From: an uncultured bacterium
GTDB taxonomy: Bacteria > Bacillota > Clostridia > Oscillospirales > Ruminococcaceae
DNA: 64,000 bases
NCBI GenBank assembly: GCA_934875375.1
Contig: CAKXHL010000001.1
Coordinates: 62,001 to 126,000 of the forward strand
Direction: 5' to 3'
Position numbers and translations under genes: made by a program. The notes under the pieces are model-generated. The model did no database searches, had not been told where the DNA came from, and saw only the letters and a program-made list of their open reading frames with translations. Positions 17,090 through 25,558 of this stretch are shown one piece after another (position 1 is the stretch's first letter; each line of letters opens with the position of its first letter).

Positions 17090-17968
17090 TTAAACGGGAA
17101 TTTCTTGTTTTTCTGCCGGAAAAGGTGTTTTCCCAGCGGAAAAATGTCTGATTTTACGTTGCCGGAAAGAAGTGGGGACGCTGCTTTTTTCATAAATCGG
17201 GAGTTGCTCAGACAGCCATAAAACCAATGTACAATCTACGATAGGAAGTGCCCAAAAGGCTGGTATGATCCCCAGAGATAGTAACCGAGGCCACCATAAA
17301 CGGCGGTAAATATCCTCCCAGATTCCCCTCTTTTCACGGCAAAGCCGTGACGCTTCTCCAAAAATCCAACGCGACGGCGCAGAAGGATCAGCTGCCAGCA
17401 GCCAAGGGACCCAGAAATATCGGCGGCCGACGTATTTTGCCCATGCAATACCGCATAAAAGCAGACCGGCCCCAGCAAGCAGACACAAAAGGGATAACGA
17501 TCTGCCCAGATCATGATCGGACCAGCGAAACATTACAACTGAAATGACTGTCGTGCCGCTTCCGGGTAAAATTCCCAACAGCAGAAGGACAGTTTGGCAA
17601 AAGGCGAGATGCAAACCGGTAACGACTGCTTTGCCATAAAGACGGAAAGAAAAAAAATAATAAAAAACAGACGGTATGCGCAGTCTGCCTGGTCGACAGG
17701 TTTCCAGATACCAACGCTTGGCACCCAGCCAAAGAGGAAGGTAAAAAAACAAAAATACCACAGCTGCGATTCCTGCAAAAATCCATACCACTTTTTCATT
17801 TTGCCCGATGAATGTACCCGGAATATTATGATACAGGTTGACGCCCAAAAGCAGCAGAAGCAAAAAAGGCAGAAAAATGGTAAAAAAAACGACACGGGCC
17901 GCCTCACGCCGATGTGAACGCAAGGCGGATTTTCCGCATCGTCTTATTTTTTGAATGGAGAATTCCAT
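17090..17968 (-). CDS. Integral membrane protein of unknown function
   Basis: This 292-residue protein has about six hydrophobic segments: roughly residues 24-45, 59-82, 95-135 (one or two), 147-172 and 230-255. The N and C termini are basic and polar. I recognise no family. ATG 17968 has 'GGAGG' 5 nt upstream; the frame is open to a TTG at 18001. It is the last gene of a minus-strand trio after a dehydrogenase-like protein (18008-19060) and a histidine phosphatase. The close packing suggests one transcript and a shared task. Confidence 0.7.
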   Translation of the reverse strand: MEFSIQKIRRCGKSALRSHRREAARVVFFTIFLPFLLLLLLGVNLYHNIPGTFIGQNEKVVWIFAGIAAVVFLFFYLPLWLGAKRWYLETCRPGRLRIPSVFYYFFSFRLYGKAVVTGLHLAFCQTVLLLLGILPGSGTTVISVVMFRWSDHDLGRSLSLLCLLAGAGLLLCGIAWAKYVGRRYFWVPWLLAADPSAPSRWIFGEASRLCREKRGIWEDIYRRLWWPRLLSLGIIPAFWALPIVDCTLVLWLSEQLPIYEKSSVPTSFRQRKIRHFSAGKTPFPAEKQEIPV

Positions 17969-18007
17969 AAGCGCCTCCGGCATTTTTTGCCGATAAGGCA
18001 AAAAGCT

Positions 18008-19060
18008 TTATTCGGCAGCTGATATATATTCTGCCGCGGTTTGTGCAATATATGCGGCGAATACAGAGGCGGAGACAGTTGGAAGAGAAGGCTGATGTAG
18101 ATCTGCTGTGCGGCCCAGTGAAAGCACTTTTGCCACGGCCTTTTCTATGCAGCAGGCTTCCCATTCTAAACCCATGCTGTACCTCAGGGCCATCGCAGCG
18201 GCTAAAATAAAGGATGCAGGGCAGCAAGCGTCCTCTTTTGGGCTGGATGCCGGCACAGGACAGGCGTTGTAATAAACGCCCTGTTTACCATAACCGAAAT
18301 ATGCAGCGCACTGCAAATTTGGCGTACCTGTCATTGCCAGACCTTGGGCAAATAAAAGGTTGCCCAGCAACGGATCAGCCAGCACTACGTCAATTGATGA
18401 GGGACTACGGACAAATCTTGCAGCCACCTCGGCTGCCGGCAGATGGGAAAGCTCTACCTGTGAAAACTCGGATGCAGCCAGATTGGTAATTCTGCGGCGC
18501 AGAGCAGCAGAGGACATTTTATCGCACAAGTCGGTAAAAATCATTTTTTGACGGCGTTCCATCGCAGCGCGAAGTGCCGCCTGGGCAGTCAACTGGGCCG
18601 TCTGGCTGTTGGTCAACAGCACATCGTACCCACAGAGGTCGCCGTCAATGATTTTTTCCCCCTGCTCCGGCAGCATGCTGGCCGACCATTCCTCCTGCAC
18701 AATTAAACAATCTGTACCGGAAACGGTGGTTTCTTTCACCATAGCGCAGGAAGCCAGCGCAGGGAAAATACGAATAGAACGCATAGAGCCAAAAAGCCCC
18801 AGTTTGGAACGGAGAATATCCAAGTAGCTGCGGGTGTAAGCGCCGGTTTCCTGTAAACAAAACACCACTGCGTCCGATGTCCGGCACAAATCGATGATTT
18901 CTCTGGAAGGAATGCCGCTTTGCAGTTCGTCTTCCTCTGGCTGCCCATGGCAGAATTCCAGAGACAGATAGCTGCTTTTACAAACAGCTTCCAAAACGGT
19001 TTTGGTATGCCTTATCATCTCATCGGCCAGGCCGGGAGCGGAAAGAATACAGATTTTCAT
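18008..19060 (-). CDS. Degenerate isopropylmalate/isocitrate-dehydrogenase-fold protein, probable pseudoenzyme
   Basis: This 350-residue protein follows the beta-decarboxylating dehydrogenase (LeuB) pattern from end to end. The N-terminal 'MKICILSAPGLADEM' replaces the usual nucleotide-site start. 'LRSKLGLFGSMRSIRIFPAL' corresponds to the LeuB 'LR..LGLYANLRPVKVFPAL' region. The C-terminal 'AAAMALRYSMGL' and 'AIEKAV-KVL' type helices are typical. The catalytic parts have decayed. The metal-binding 'GDILSD' motif reads 'GNLLFA', so both Asp are lost. The 'VDKANVL' region reads 'TDLCDKM' without the Lys in place. It is probably not a dehydrogenase and may bind a ligand. 'AAAGGAG' lies 8 nt before the ATG. 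Confidence 0.7.
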   Translation of the reverse strand: MKICILSAPGLADEMIRHTKTVLEAVCKSSYLSLEFCHGQPEEDELQSGIPSREIIDLCRTSDAVVFCLQETGAYTRSYLDILRSKLGLFGSMRSIRIFPALASCAMVKETTVSGTDCLIVQEEWSASMLPEQGEKIIDGDLCGYDVLLTNSQTAQLTAQAALRAAMERRQKMIFTDLCDKMSSAALRRRITNLAASEFSQVELSHLPAAEVAARFVRSPSSIDVVLADPLLGNLLFAQGLAMTGTPNLQCAAYFGYGKQGVYYNACPVPASSPKEDACCPASFILAAAMALRYSMGLEWEACCIEKAVAKVLSLGRTADLHQPSLPTVSASVFAAYIAQTAAEYISAAE

Positions 19061-19107
19061 ATCGGATTCTCCTTTGATGAATCACCATTTCAAAAGAAAA
19101 ATTTGTT

Positions 19108-19791
19108 TTAAGGCCGGTCCTCTCCATAAAAGGTACCGTCCAGAATATCAAAGTCATCGGTGAATTTTTGATCCACACCATGCCAGGGAATTTCAGCGTA
19201 GATTTCAAACGCCCTGTCCCGCATCCACATCTGCGGCGTCAGCAGAATGGTAAATCCGCCGCCGAAATCTGTAATCCATTGGCGCATTTCCCTTTTAGGG
19301 AAACCGCAGGCGGCAAGCAGGGACATAATCACGCCGCCGTGCGTCACTACGGCAACATCGGTAAGGCGCTCTGCCATCATGCGGGAGAAAATCTCCTGTA
19401 TTCCTGCCAATACCCGCGACAATAGTTCCATGCCGCTTTCTCCGTCAGGCGGTGCCGCCTCAAAACCGCCCTCTACCCACTTTTGATAGACGGGCAGCTC
19501 TTTTAGTTGAGCAAAAGACTTACCGGTAAAAGCACCGAAATCGCATTCGTTCAATGCGTCCAAAGAAATGGTCATCCGCTCAGGATACAAAAGCGCAGCC
19601 GTCTGCACGCAGCGCTGCAGCGGGCTGGTATATACAATTTGAGCAGGCGGATAAACAAACTGCGCGGCTTTATCCAGCAGCCCCTGTTTTCCAGCAGCGC
19701 TCAACGGCAGATCCGTGCGCCCTAGATAAAGCCCGTCCGCCGATTCCGCGGTTCTGCCATGCCGGATCAAATGGATTTTATAGGTTATCAA
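19108..19791 (-). CDS. Histidine phosphatase family protein (phosphoglycerate-mutase-like)
   Basis: This 227-residue enzyme has the catalytic 'LIRHGRT' motif at residues 8-14, the conserved 'SPLQRCVQTA' Arg, 'LNECDFGAFTGKS' and the second catalytic His in 'VVTHGGVI'. Family members include alpha-ribazole phosphatase and broad phosphatases. With no cobalamin genes nearby I cannot assign the substrate. The likely start is TTG 19791. It heads the minus-strand trio and is divergent from the XRE regulator gene, 125 bp away, which might control it. Confidence 0.82.
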   Translation of the reverse strand: MITYKIHLIRHGRTAESADGLYLGRTDLPLSAAGKQGLLDKAAQFVYPPAQIVYTSPLQRCVQTAALLYPERMTISLDALNECDFGAFTGKSFAQLKELPVYQKWVEGGFEAAPPDGESGMELLSRVLAGIQEIFSRMMAERLTDVAVVTHGGVIMSLLAACGFPKREMRQWITDFGGGFTILLTPQMWMRDRAFEIYAEIPWHGVDQKFTDDFDILDGTFYGEDRP

Positions 19792-19853
19792 CGAAAAATA
19801 CAGCCCCTTTCGACCAGTTTCGACGGATCTTCTAAAATTTTTACAGATGCCAC

Positions 19854-19882
19854 TTTACAACCATTGTATTTTATAATATAAT
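19854..19882 (+). promoter_or_regulatory. Sigma-A type promoter of the XRE regulator gene
   Basis: TTTACA (19854-19859), a 17-bp spacer and TATAAT (19877-19882). It lies in the 125-bp divergent region shared with the minus-strand trio. Confidence 0.75.
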
Positions 19883-19916
19883 CTACAATATGTAAAGTCT
19901 AAGCGGAGGAATGAGA

Positions 19917-20612
19917 ATGAACGCCGATTTTCCAAGGATCTTAACGCTCCTGAGAAAGGAAAAGGGAATCAGTCAAAAAACGGCAGCCGGTGATCTGGGA
20001 ATTTCACAGGCTTTACTTTCTCATTATGAAAAAGGAATTCGGGAATGCGGGCTGGATTTTCTTGTGCGGACGGCAGATTATTATGGCGTTTCCTGCGACT
20101 ATCTTTTAGGCCGTTCTCCGGATCGCAGCGGTACCACGCTGACGGTGGAGGATATTCCCGAACCGGATGTGATTGGGAAAGAAAATGTGATGCATGGCAG
20201 CATTCTGCCGGTTTTAAATAAAAAACTCATTGCCAATTCGATGAATATTTTGTTTGATTTGCTTCAGAAAAGCAAGAATAAAGCGCTGATTCAAGAAGTA
20301 TCTTCTTTTTTGATGCTGGCGGTATATCGAGTGTTTCGAGTTGTTTACTCTGCCAATCCCAAAAATCAAAACGGAATGTTTACCGTGCCCAAACAGGTGG
20401 CCTCTCATTATGCAGCGGCGGCTATGGAAATATCGGAAGCCAATGCAGCGGCAGTTGCCTCTGGCGACACGTTGGAGGGGCAGGAACCGCTAAAGGAGAT
20501 AGATTCTCTGGCCATTACCACGGAGTCGCTGAATCACACCTATCCGATGTTCGCCTCATCTTTATTAAACTTAATCCAAAACAGTGAATCGAAGATCACA
20601 AAAGAAAAATAA
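19917..20612 (+). CDS. XRE-family transcriptional regulator
   Basis: The protein has 231 residues. A helix-turn-helix domain of the Cro/XRE type covers about residues 5-60: 'LRKEKGISQKTAAGDLGISQALLSHYEKGIRE' in two halves, with the recognition helix intact. The remaining 170 residues are mostly helical and unrecognised, perhaps for oligomerisation or ligand binding. ATG 19917 is preferred over ATG 19911 because 'GGAGGA' ends at 19910, 6 nt before 19917. It may regulate itself and the divergent operon 17090-19791. Confidence 0.85.
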   Translation: MNADFPRILTLLRKEKGISQKTAAGDLGISQALLSHYEKGIRECGLDFLVRTADYYGVSCDYLLGRSPDRSGTTLTVEDIPEPDVIGKENVMHGSILPVLNKKLIANSMNILFDLLQKSKNKALIQEVSSFLMLAVYRVFRVVYSANPKNQNGMFTVPKQVASHYAAAAMEISEANAAAVASGDTLEGQEPLKEIDSLAITTESLNHTYPMFASSLLNLIQNSESKITKEK

Positions 20613-20770
20613 AACCAATTTTATTCTATCATCTATCCCGGTAAAAGAAAAGTATATTTTGTGAATGTTTGCCGTTTTGGACCATACCCCAATGGAAAAA
20701 TAGTTTCTTTGGGCACAGGGGGAAGAATTTGACCTCTGCATGAAAACAACGCGGAATAAAATCGACTTTA

Positions 20771-20802
20771 AAAGCGGCATGTTTTTTCGGGCTGCTTTTT
20801 TT
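20771..20802 (+). terminator. Intrinsic terminator downstream of the XRE gene
   Basis: A 7- to 8-bp stem with one G-T pair (20771-20778 with 20791-20798) runs into a T7 tract. Confidence 0.7.
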
Positions 20803-20946
20803 GATGGGAAAATCCGTTGGAAGAGAAAGAGGAGTATAGCGCAAAAGGAATCCAAAACTTTTCTGCTTTTAATACTGGAAATTTTTCCTTGAAAAAGCGA
20901 TAAGATGAATTTATGATGAACAACGGGGTTGACAGACGGTTTTCCA

Positions 20947-20973
20947 TTGACAGAATGAAGCGGTTGTTATACT
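20947..20973 (+). promoter_or_regulatory. Likely promoter of the lipoprotein/two-component operon
   Basis: TTGACA (20947-20952) and TATACT (20968-20973) are separated by a short 15-bp spacer. A second TTGACA lies at 20929-20934. The close spacing may mean that an activator is needed. Confidence 0.5.
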
Positions 20974-21016
20974 ATGAAAAGGGCAAAAAAGGCTGTTTTT
21001 GTAGAAGTGTTTGCGT

Positions 21017-21045
21017 GCCGGAGCCATGAAGGTCCCGGCTTTTTT
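21017..21045 (+). terminator. Terminator/attenuator between promoter and lipoprotein gene
   Basis: GCCGG-A-GCC pairs with GGT-C-CCGGC (21017-21025 with 21031-21039), followed by T6. It lies about 40 nt after the predicted transcription start and 24 nt before the gene, so it would give a short RNA of about 65 nt or act as an attenuator. Confidence 0.6.
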
Positions 21046-21068
21046 CATCGCTGGAAAGGGGGAGGGCT

Positions 21069-22439
21069 GTGCGGTTTTTTAAAATTGCTTTGTTGGCAGC
21101 GTGCTGCCTGCTGTTGAGCGCTTGTTCATCCTTTCAGTTTAACCTGACAGATTTGATGCAATCTCCCAAACTGACAGAAGATCAAGCGGAAATTTATGAG
21201 GCCCTGACCAACGCGGCGGGTGTATCGGATGTTCAGTTAAAGTATCCAAAAAGCGGAGAGTACCGCTCTGCTTTTGTCATGTTTGATTTGGATGCGGATG
21301 GAGAAAAGGAAGCGTTAGTCTTTTACAATATGCCCACTTGGGGCGGAAATGTCCGCATCATGGTATTGGATCATCAGCAGGATGAATGGGTATCGGTTTA
21401 TGATGCAGTGGGAGAAGGCACCGATGTCACAGAGGTGGATTTTCAAATCCTGACCGATTCCGGGCGGCACTGTGTATTGATCGGATGGGAACAGGGAAGC
21501 AGTGAAAACACCAATATTTCCGTTTATGATTATACCGGCAGCCAGCTTCGGGTTTTATTTGAAAGCGAGTATTCTCAGATGCTGATTGAAGATATTGACC
21601 AGGACGGAACGCAGGAAATTCTGCTTGCTATGTTAAAGCCTTCCTCTGGAATGGGTTCTGTCCGGCTTATCAACGATACAGAAGACGGTCTTCAGTCGGT
21701 ATCCCGTATTGTGATGGACAGTACGATTACAAAATTTTTGGGAATTGAAATCGGCTTACTTGCCCAAGATCAGATTGCGGTGTTTGTAGATGCTTATGCC
21801 AGCAGTACCCAGGTCATCACGGAAATTATGGTGTATACCGTTGACGGAAAGCTCCGGCCTCTTAGCAGTCATTATGAAGGGCTGGATCGATTACTGGTGC
21901 GGGAAGTCCCGGTGCGGTGTGAAGATATCAACGATGACGGCATTTTGGAAATTCCGGTTTCTTGGGGTGAATATAATGAGGAAGAACAGGAAGAAGATAA
22001 TCGGAAGAACATCCTTCAGTATTTGTACCTGTCAAATCCGGAGGAGCTGAAGGGGTTGGCGGAAACTGGTTTGCAGGAAGAAGCCGTGACGTTTACCTTT
22101 TCCCCCGTATGGACCGGATTTGTAAATCTGGATTATGGGTTCCGCTTTCAGTTTCCGGAAGAATGGATCGGACAGGTGGACGTAACAAAAGAGTCTGACC
22201 GGAGTGAATGGGTCTTTACCCTCCGCACCGATGCTGCTGAGCCGCCGGCTCTTCTTCGTATCCGTGTTTATGAGCAGGACGAGCCACGGGACGTTTTTGA
22301 CAACCTTGTATACGAGCAGCTGGAAAAACGCGGGGTATACGAATACTATGCGGCTCCAATCAAATCTTCGGCCGCGTCGGCGCAGGTGCAGCTGGATATA
22401 GAAGAAATACAAGAACGGTTTTCCATTGTAAAATCGTAA
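21069..22439 (+). CDS. Lipoprotein with Asp-rich Ca-type loops, linked to a two-component system
   Basis: This 456-residue exported protein starts at GTG 21069 after 'GGGGGAGGG'. The signal peptide ends in the lipobox LSAC, with Cys at residue 19. The globular part contains three DxDxDG-type loops, 'DLDADGEKEA' (about 75), 'DIDQDGTQEI' (about 177) and 'DINDDGILEI' (about 285). These resemble calcium-binding loops of FG-GAP/VCBS-like beta-propellers. The last about 110 residues form a separate domain. The response regulator follows after 17 bp. I infer a surface protein acting with, or sensed by, that system; the ligand is unknown. Confidence 0.75.
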   Translation: MRFFKIALLAACCLLLSACSSFQFNLTDLMQSPKLTEDQAEIYEALTNAAGVSDVQLKYPKSGEYRSAFVMFDLDADGEKEALVFYNMPTWGGNVRIMVLDHQQDEWVSVYDAVGEGTDVTEVDFQILTDSGRHCVLIGWEQGSSENTNISVYDYTGSQLRVLFESEYSQMLIEDIDQDGTQEILLAMLKPSSGMGSVRLINDTEDGLQSVSRIVMDSTITKFLGIEIGLLAQDQIAVFVDAYASSTQVITEIMVYTVDGKLRPLSSHYEGLDRLLVREVPVRCEDINDDGILEIPVSWGEYNEEEQEEDNRKNILQYLYLSNPEELKGLAETGLQEEAVTFTFSPVWTGFVNLDYGFRFQFPEEWIGQVDVTKESDRSEWVFTLRTDAAEPPALLRIRVYEQDEPRDVFDNLVYEQLEKRGVYEYYAAPIKSSAASAQVQLDIEEIQERFSIVKS

Positions 22440-22456
22440 AGAAAGAAGGTGCCGGA

Positions 22457-23152
22457 TTGAAACGGATTTTGATTGCTGAGGATGAGGACGTCATCCGTGA
22501 TTTTATTGTCATCAATTTAAAAAGGGCGGGATACGAGGTAGTAGACGTACCGGACGGAGAGCAGGCGCTCCAGGTGTTTGAACAGAGCGGCGGAGATTTC
22601 GATGTGGTGGTGCTGGATATCATGATGCCGGGCATAGATGGATTTGGCGTGTGCGAAAAAATTCGTGCAGCCAGCAATGCAATCGGTATCATCATGTTGT
22701 CTGCCAAATCCCAGGAAATGGATAAAGTCCGCGGGTTAATGACCGGTGCGGATGATTATATTACAAAGCCATTCAGTCCGTCGGAGTTAGTGGCGCGGGT
22801 GGATGCCATTTACCGGCGTGTGTCCTTGGCAAAGGATGTGGAGCAGCAAAATGATGAGGTCGTTTCCGGTCCGTTTGTGCTCAACACCAAAAGCAGAACG
22901 CTGAGCAAAAATGGGAAGATGGTTGATCTGACACAGGTGGAATTTCAAATTCTGGAGTTTTTTATGAAGAATCCCAATACGGCGTTGGAGCGTTCCGCCA
23001 TTTTGGATGAAGTTTGGGGAAGCAACTATTTTGGCGATGTGAAAATTGTGGATGTCAATATCCGGCGTCTTCGGATGAAGATTGAGGAAGAACCTTCCAA
23101 TCCCCGCTATCTGCAAACGGTGTGGGGATTTGGATATAAATGGGTGGTCTAA
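22457..23152 (+). CDS. OmpR/PhoB-type response regulator
   Basis: The protein has 231 residues. The receiver domain (1-120) has the acidic pair 'AEDEDV', the phospho-acceptor Asp in 'VVVLDIMMPG' (about residue 55), Thr/Ser in 'MLSAKS' and Lys in 'YITKPF'. The C-terminal winged helix (about 135-231) ends in the typical 'VWGFGYKW'. The start is TTG 22457, 7 nt after 'AAGAAGG'. It lies between the lipoprotein and histidine kinase genes in one operon and should be phosphorylated by the kinase at 23191. Confidence 0.93.
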   Translation: MKRILIAEDEDVIRDFIVINLKRAGYEVVDVPDGEQALQVFEQSGGDFDVVVLDIMMPGIDGFGVCEKIRAASNAIGIIMLSAKSQEMDKVRGLMTGADDYITKPFSPSELVARVDAIYRRVSLAKDVEQQNDEVVSGPFVLNTKSRTLSKNGKMVDLTQVEFQILEFFMKNPNTALERSAILDEVWGSNYFGDVKIVDVNIRRLRMKIEEEPSNPRYLQTVWGFGYKWVV

Positions 23153-23190
23153 CACCGCCTTTCATTGTGCGCAAGAGAGGAGGAGAGCGA

Positions 23191-24627
23191 ATGGCAAAAA
23201 GGAAAATTACCAAACGATGGCTACTCAACAGCTTTGGCATTATCCTTTTGATTTTAATTGCCATTGAAATCCTCTCTGCTTATGGGTTGAAAAGTTACTA
23301 TTACAGCGGCGTTAGACAAACGGTGGTATCCCGCGCGGACTTGGTGGATGGACTTTTGAAAAAATATGCACAGGATGCTTCTGCCGATTATGCCACTGAA
23401 GTGCGCGGTCTGATCGAAAATTTTGAAGATAAGGATAAAATGGAAATCATGGCACTGGATATGGATGGAAATGTGCTATTGTCCTCCAGCGGATTTGAAG
23501 CAACTGAAAAGTTGTATATGCCGGATTTTCAAGAGGCATTGGGGTCAGAAACCGGCGAGGGGTATTTTCAAGGAATGCTGTATGGGGAAAATAGCCTGGC
23601 CCTGACCCGGATTTCCCAGGTTAGTGACGAGGAAATTTTTGCGATCCGATATATCACCTCGTTGGTGAGGGTTGACCGGCAGATTATCTCTTTGGTGGTT
23701 ATCATTACCGTGTTGGGAGTGGCGATCATCTTTTTTGTGGTGCTTTCCAGTACCTATTTTATCAATTCCATTGTCGTCCCGCTGGGAAAGGTGGGGCAGA
23801 CTGCCAGAAAGATTGCCCAAGGGGATTTCAGTATTCGGTTGGAAAAGGAAAATGACGATGAGATCGGCGAGTTGTGTGATGTAATCAATTATATGGCAGG
23901 GGAGCTGTCCAAAGCGGAGCAGTTGAAAAACGACTTTATTTCTTCTGTCTCTCACGAGCTGCGGACACCACTGACCGCAATCAAGGGTTGGGCGGAAACG
24001 CTGGCCGATGAAGAGAGGCCGGACCCGCAAACGCTGCACAAAGGCATGGAGGTGATCGGCAAGGAGACAGAGCGGCTATCCGGCATGGTAGAGGAGCTTT
24101 TGGATTTTTCCAGAATGCAGAGCGGCCGTATGGCGATGGTTATGGACCGGATGGATCTGGTAGCGGAACTGGATGACGCAGTGTTGATGTTTGACCAGCG
24201 GGCCGCGCGGGAAAAGATCGAAATCCGTTATGAAGAGCCAGAGGATTTTATTATCGTTATGGGAGACCACAATCGGCTGAAGCAGGTTTTTGTCAATATT
24301 CTCGACAATGCTTTTAAGCATACACCCAGCGGTGGAGCCGTTTCTATCAGCGTACGGCGCATCGGCGAAGAGGCGACAGTTACGATCGCGGATACCGGAG
24401 AAGGAATCAAGCCGGAGGATCTGCCACAGGTTAAGACCAAGTTTTATAAAGGTGATTCGACCAAACGAGGCTCCGGTATTGGACTTGCTGTGGCGGATGA
24501 AATTGTTACCCGGCATGGCGGTCGGCTGGAAATTGGTAGCATCTATCAAAAAGGTACAACCGTTACCATAACACTGCCATTGGCAGGGAAAAAATCGGAA
24601 GCGGAAATTTCAGAAATAGAAGGGTAA
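23191..24627 (+). CDS. Sensor histidine kinase
   Basis: The kinase has 478 residues. Transmembrane helix 1 (about 10-33) and helix 2 (about 168-193) flank an extracellular sensor region of about 130 residues. A HAMP linker, a HisKA domain with the phospho-accepting His in 'SSVSHELRTPLTAIKGW' (about 252), and a HATPase domain with 'NILDNAFKH', 'DTGEGI' and 'GSGIGLAVADEI' follow. ATG 23191 has 'GAGGAGG' 9 nt upstream; the frame is open to 23140 without a good site. It is the partner of the regulator at 22457. Confidence 0.93.
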   Translation: MAKRKITKRWLLNSFGIILLILIAIEILSAYGLKSYYYSGVRQTVVSRADLVDGLLKKYAQDASADYATEVRGLIENFEDKDKMEIMALDMDGNVLLSSSGFEATEKLYMPDFQEALGSETGEGYFQGMLYGENSLALTRISQVSDEEIFAIRYITSLVRVDRQIISLVVIITVLGVAIIFFVVLSSTYFINSIVVPLGKVGQTARKIAQGDFSIRLEKENDDEIGELCDVINYMAGELSKAEQLKNDFISSVSHELRTPLTAIKGWAETLADEERPDPQTLHKGMEVIGKETERLSGMVEELLDFSRMQSGRMAMVMDRMDLVAELDDAVLMFDQRAAREKIEIRYEEPEDFIIVMGDHNRLKQVFVNILDNAFKHTPSGGAVSISVRRIGEEATVTIADTGEGIKPEDLPQVKTKFYKGDSTKRGSGIGLAVADEIVTRHGGRLEIGSIYQKGTTVTITLPLAGKKSEAEISEIEG

Positions 24628-24634
24628 AGAACAA

Positions 24635-25558
24635 ATGAACAAACAGCACAAAACATCTATCGGCGGTCAAGCGGTCATAGAGGGAATCATGATGCGGGGA
24701 CCGGAAAGAACATCTTTGGCCGTGCGGATTCCCGACGGCAGCATTGATGTGGAGACTTGGGAAACCCCCAAAATTACAGTGTGGTACAAAAAAGCACTGT
24801 TTATACGCGGTGTTTTTAATTTTGTAGACACCATGCGTCTGGGATACAAATGCCTGATGAAATCTGCGGATAAGTCGGGCAGCGAGGCGGGTGAGCCGGA
24901 CAAGGTCGATCTGTGGCTGGACCAGCATTTTGGCGAAAAAGCGACTGCCGTCCTGACTGGATTTGCATCTGTCATTGCGGTGGTCGCCGCTGTTTTGATG
25001 TTTATGGTTCTTCCTACTTTTGCTGTGAAAGGACTGAATACGCTGCTGCCGTTGGGCATTTTTTCCAGCGTGATAGAAGGGTTGATCAAAATTGCCATTT
25101 TAGTAGGTTATATGGCGGCGGTAAGCAGAATGAAAGATATCCATCGGATGTTTCAGTATCATGGCGCGGAGCATAAAACGATTTTTTGTTATGAAGCGGG
25201 CGAGGATTTAACAGTGGAGAATGTGCGCCGGCAAAGTCGGTTTCACCCCCGCTGCGGCACCAGCTTTTTGCTGATTGTCGTAATCGTCAGCGTATTGGTG
25301 ACTTCTTTTGTCACTTGGAGCAATCCGTGGCTCAGAGTAGCACTGAAGATTCTTTTATTGCCTGTAATTGTGGGAATTTCTTACGAAATCATTAAGCTGG
25401 CGGGACGCTATACCAATCTTTGTACGCGCATTATTTCTGCACCTGGTATGTGGCTGCAGCGTATTACCACCCAGGAACCGGAAGACGAAATGATTGAAGT
25501 AGCCATTGCTTCGCTGGAACCGGTACTACCTTCGATAGAGGGCAGCGACCGATGGTAA
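24635..25558 (+). CDS. yqhQ: DUF1385 membrane protein (YqhQ)
   Basis: This 307-residue membrane protein has the family hallmark 'GGQAVIEGIMMRGP' at residues 8-21. Hydrophobic segments lie at about 105-130, 140-165, 205-230 and 232-255, and the conserved 'HGAEHKTI' and 'HPRCGTSF' motifs lie between them. The biochemical role is not established. Its link to prmC (overlap 7 bp) is common in Clostridia. It starts 8 bp after the histidine kinase, so it may share the upstream transcript. Confidence 0.9.
   Translation: MNKQHKTSIGGQAVIEGIMMRGPERTSLAVRIPDGSIDVETWETPKITVWYKKALFIRGVFNFVDTMRLGYKCLMKSADKSGSEAGEPDKVDLWLDQHFGEKATAVLTGFASVIAVVAAVLMFMVLPTFAVKGLNTLLPLGIFSSVIEGLIKIAILVGYMAAVSRMKDIHRMFQYHGAEHKTIFCYEAGEDLTVENVRRQSRFHPRCGTSFLLIVVIVSVLVTSFVTWSNPWLRVALKILLLPVIVGISYEIIKLAGRYTNLCTRIISAPGMWLQRITTQEPEDEMIEVAIASLEPVLPSIEGSDRW

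Larger units (their letters stand above)
20613..21068 (+). other. 456-bp intergenic region with two terminators and a promoter
   Basis: No gene is visible. A terminator at 20771-20802 ends the XRE transcript. A promoter at 20947-20973 is followed by a second terminator at 21017-21045, upstream of the lipoprotein gene. The 5' part (20613-20770) shows nothing recognisable. Confidence 0.6.
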
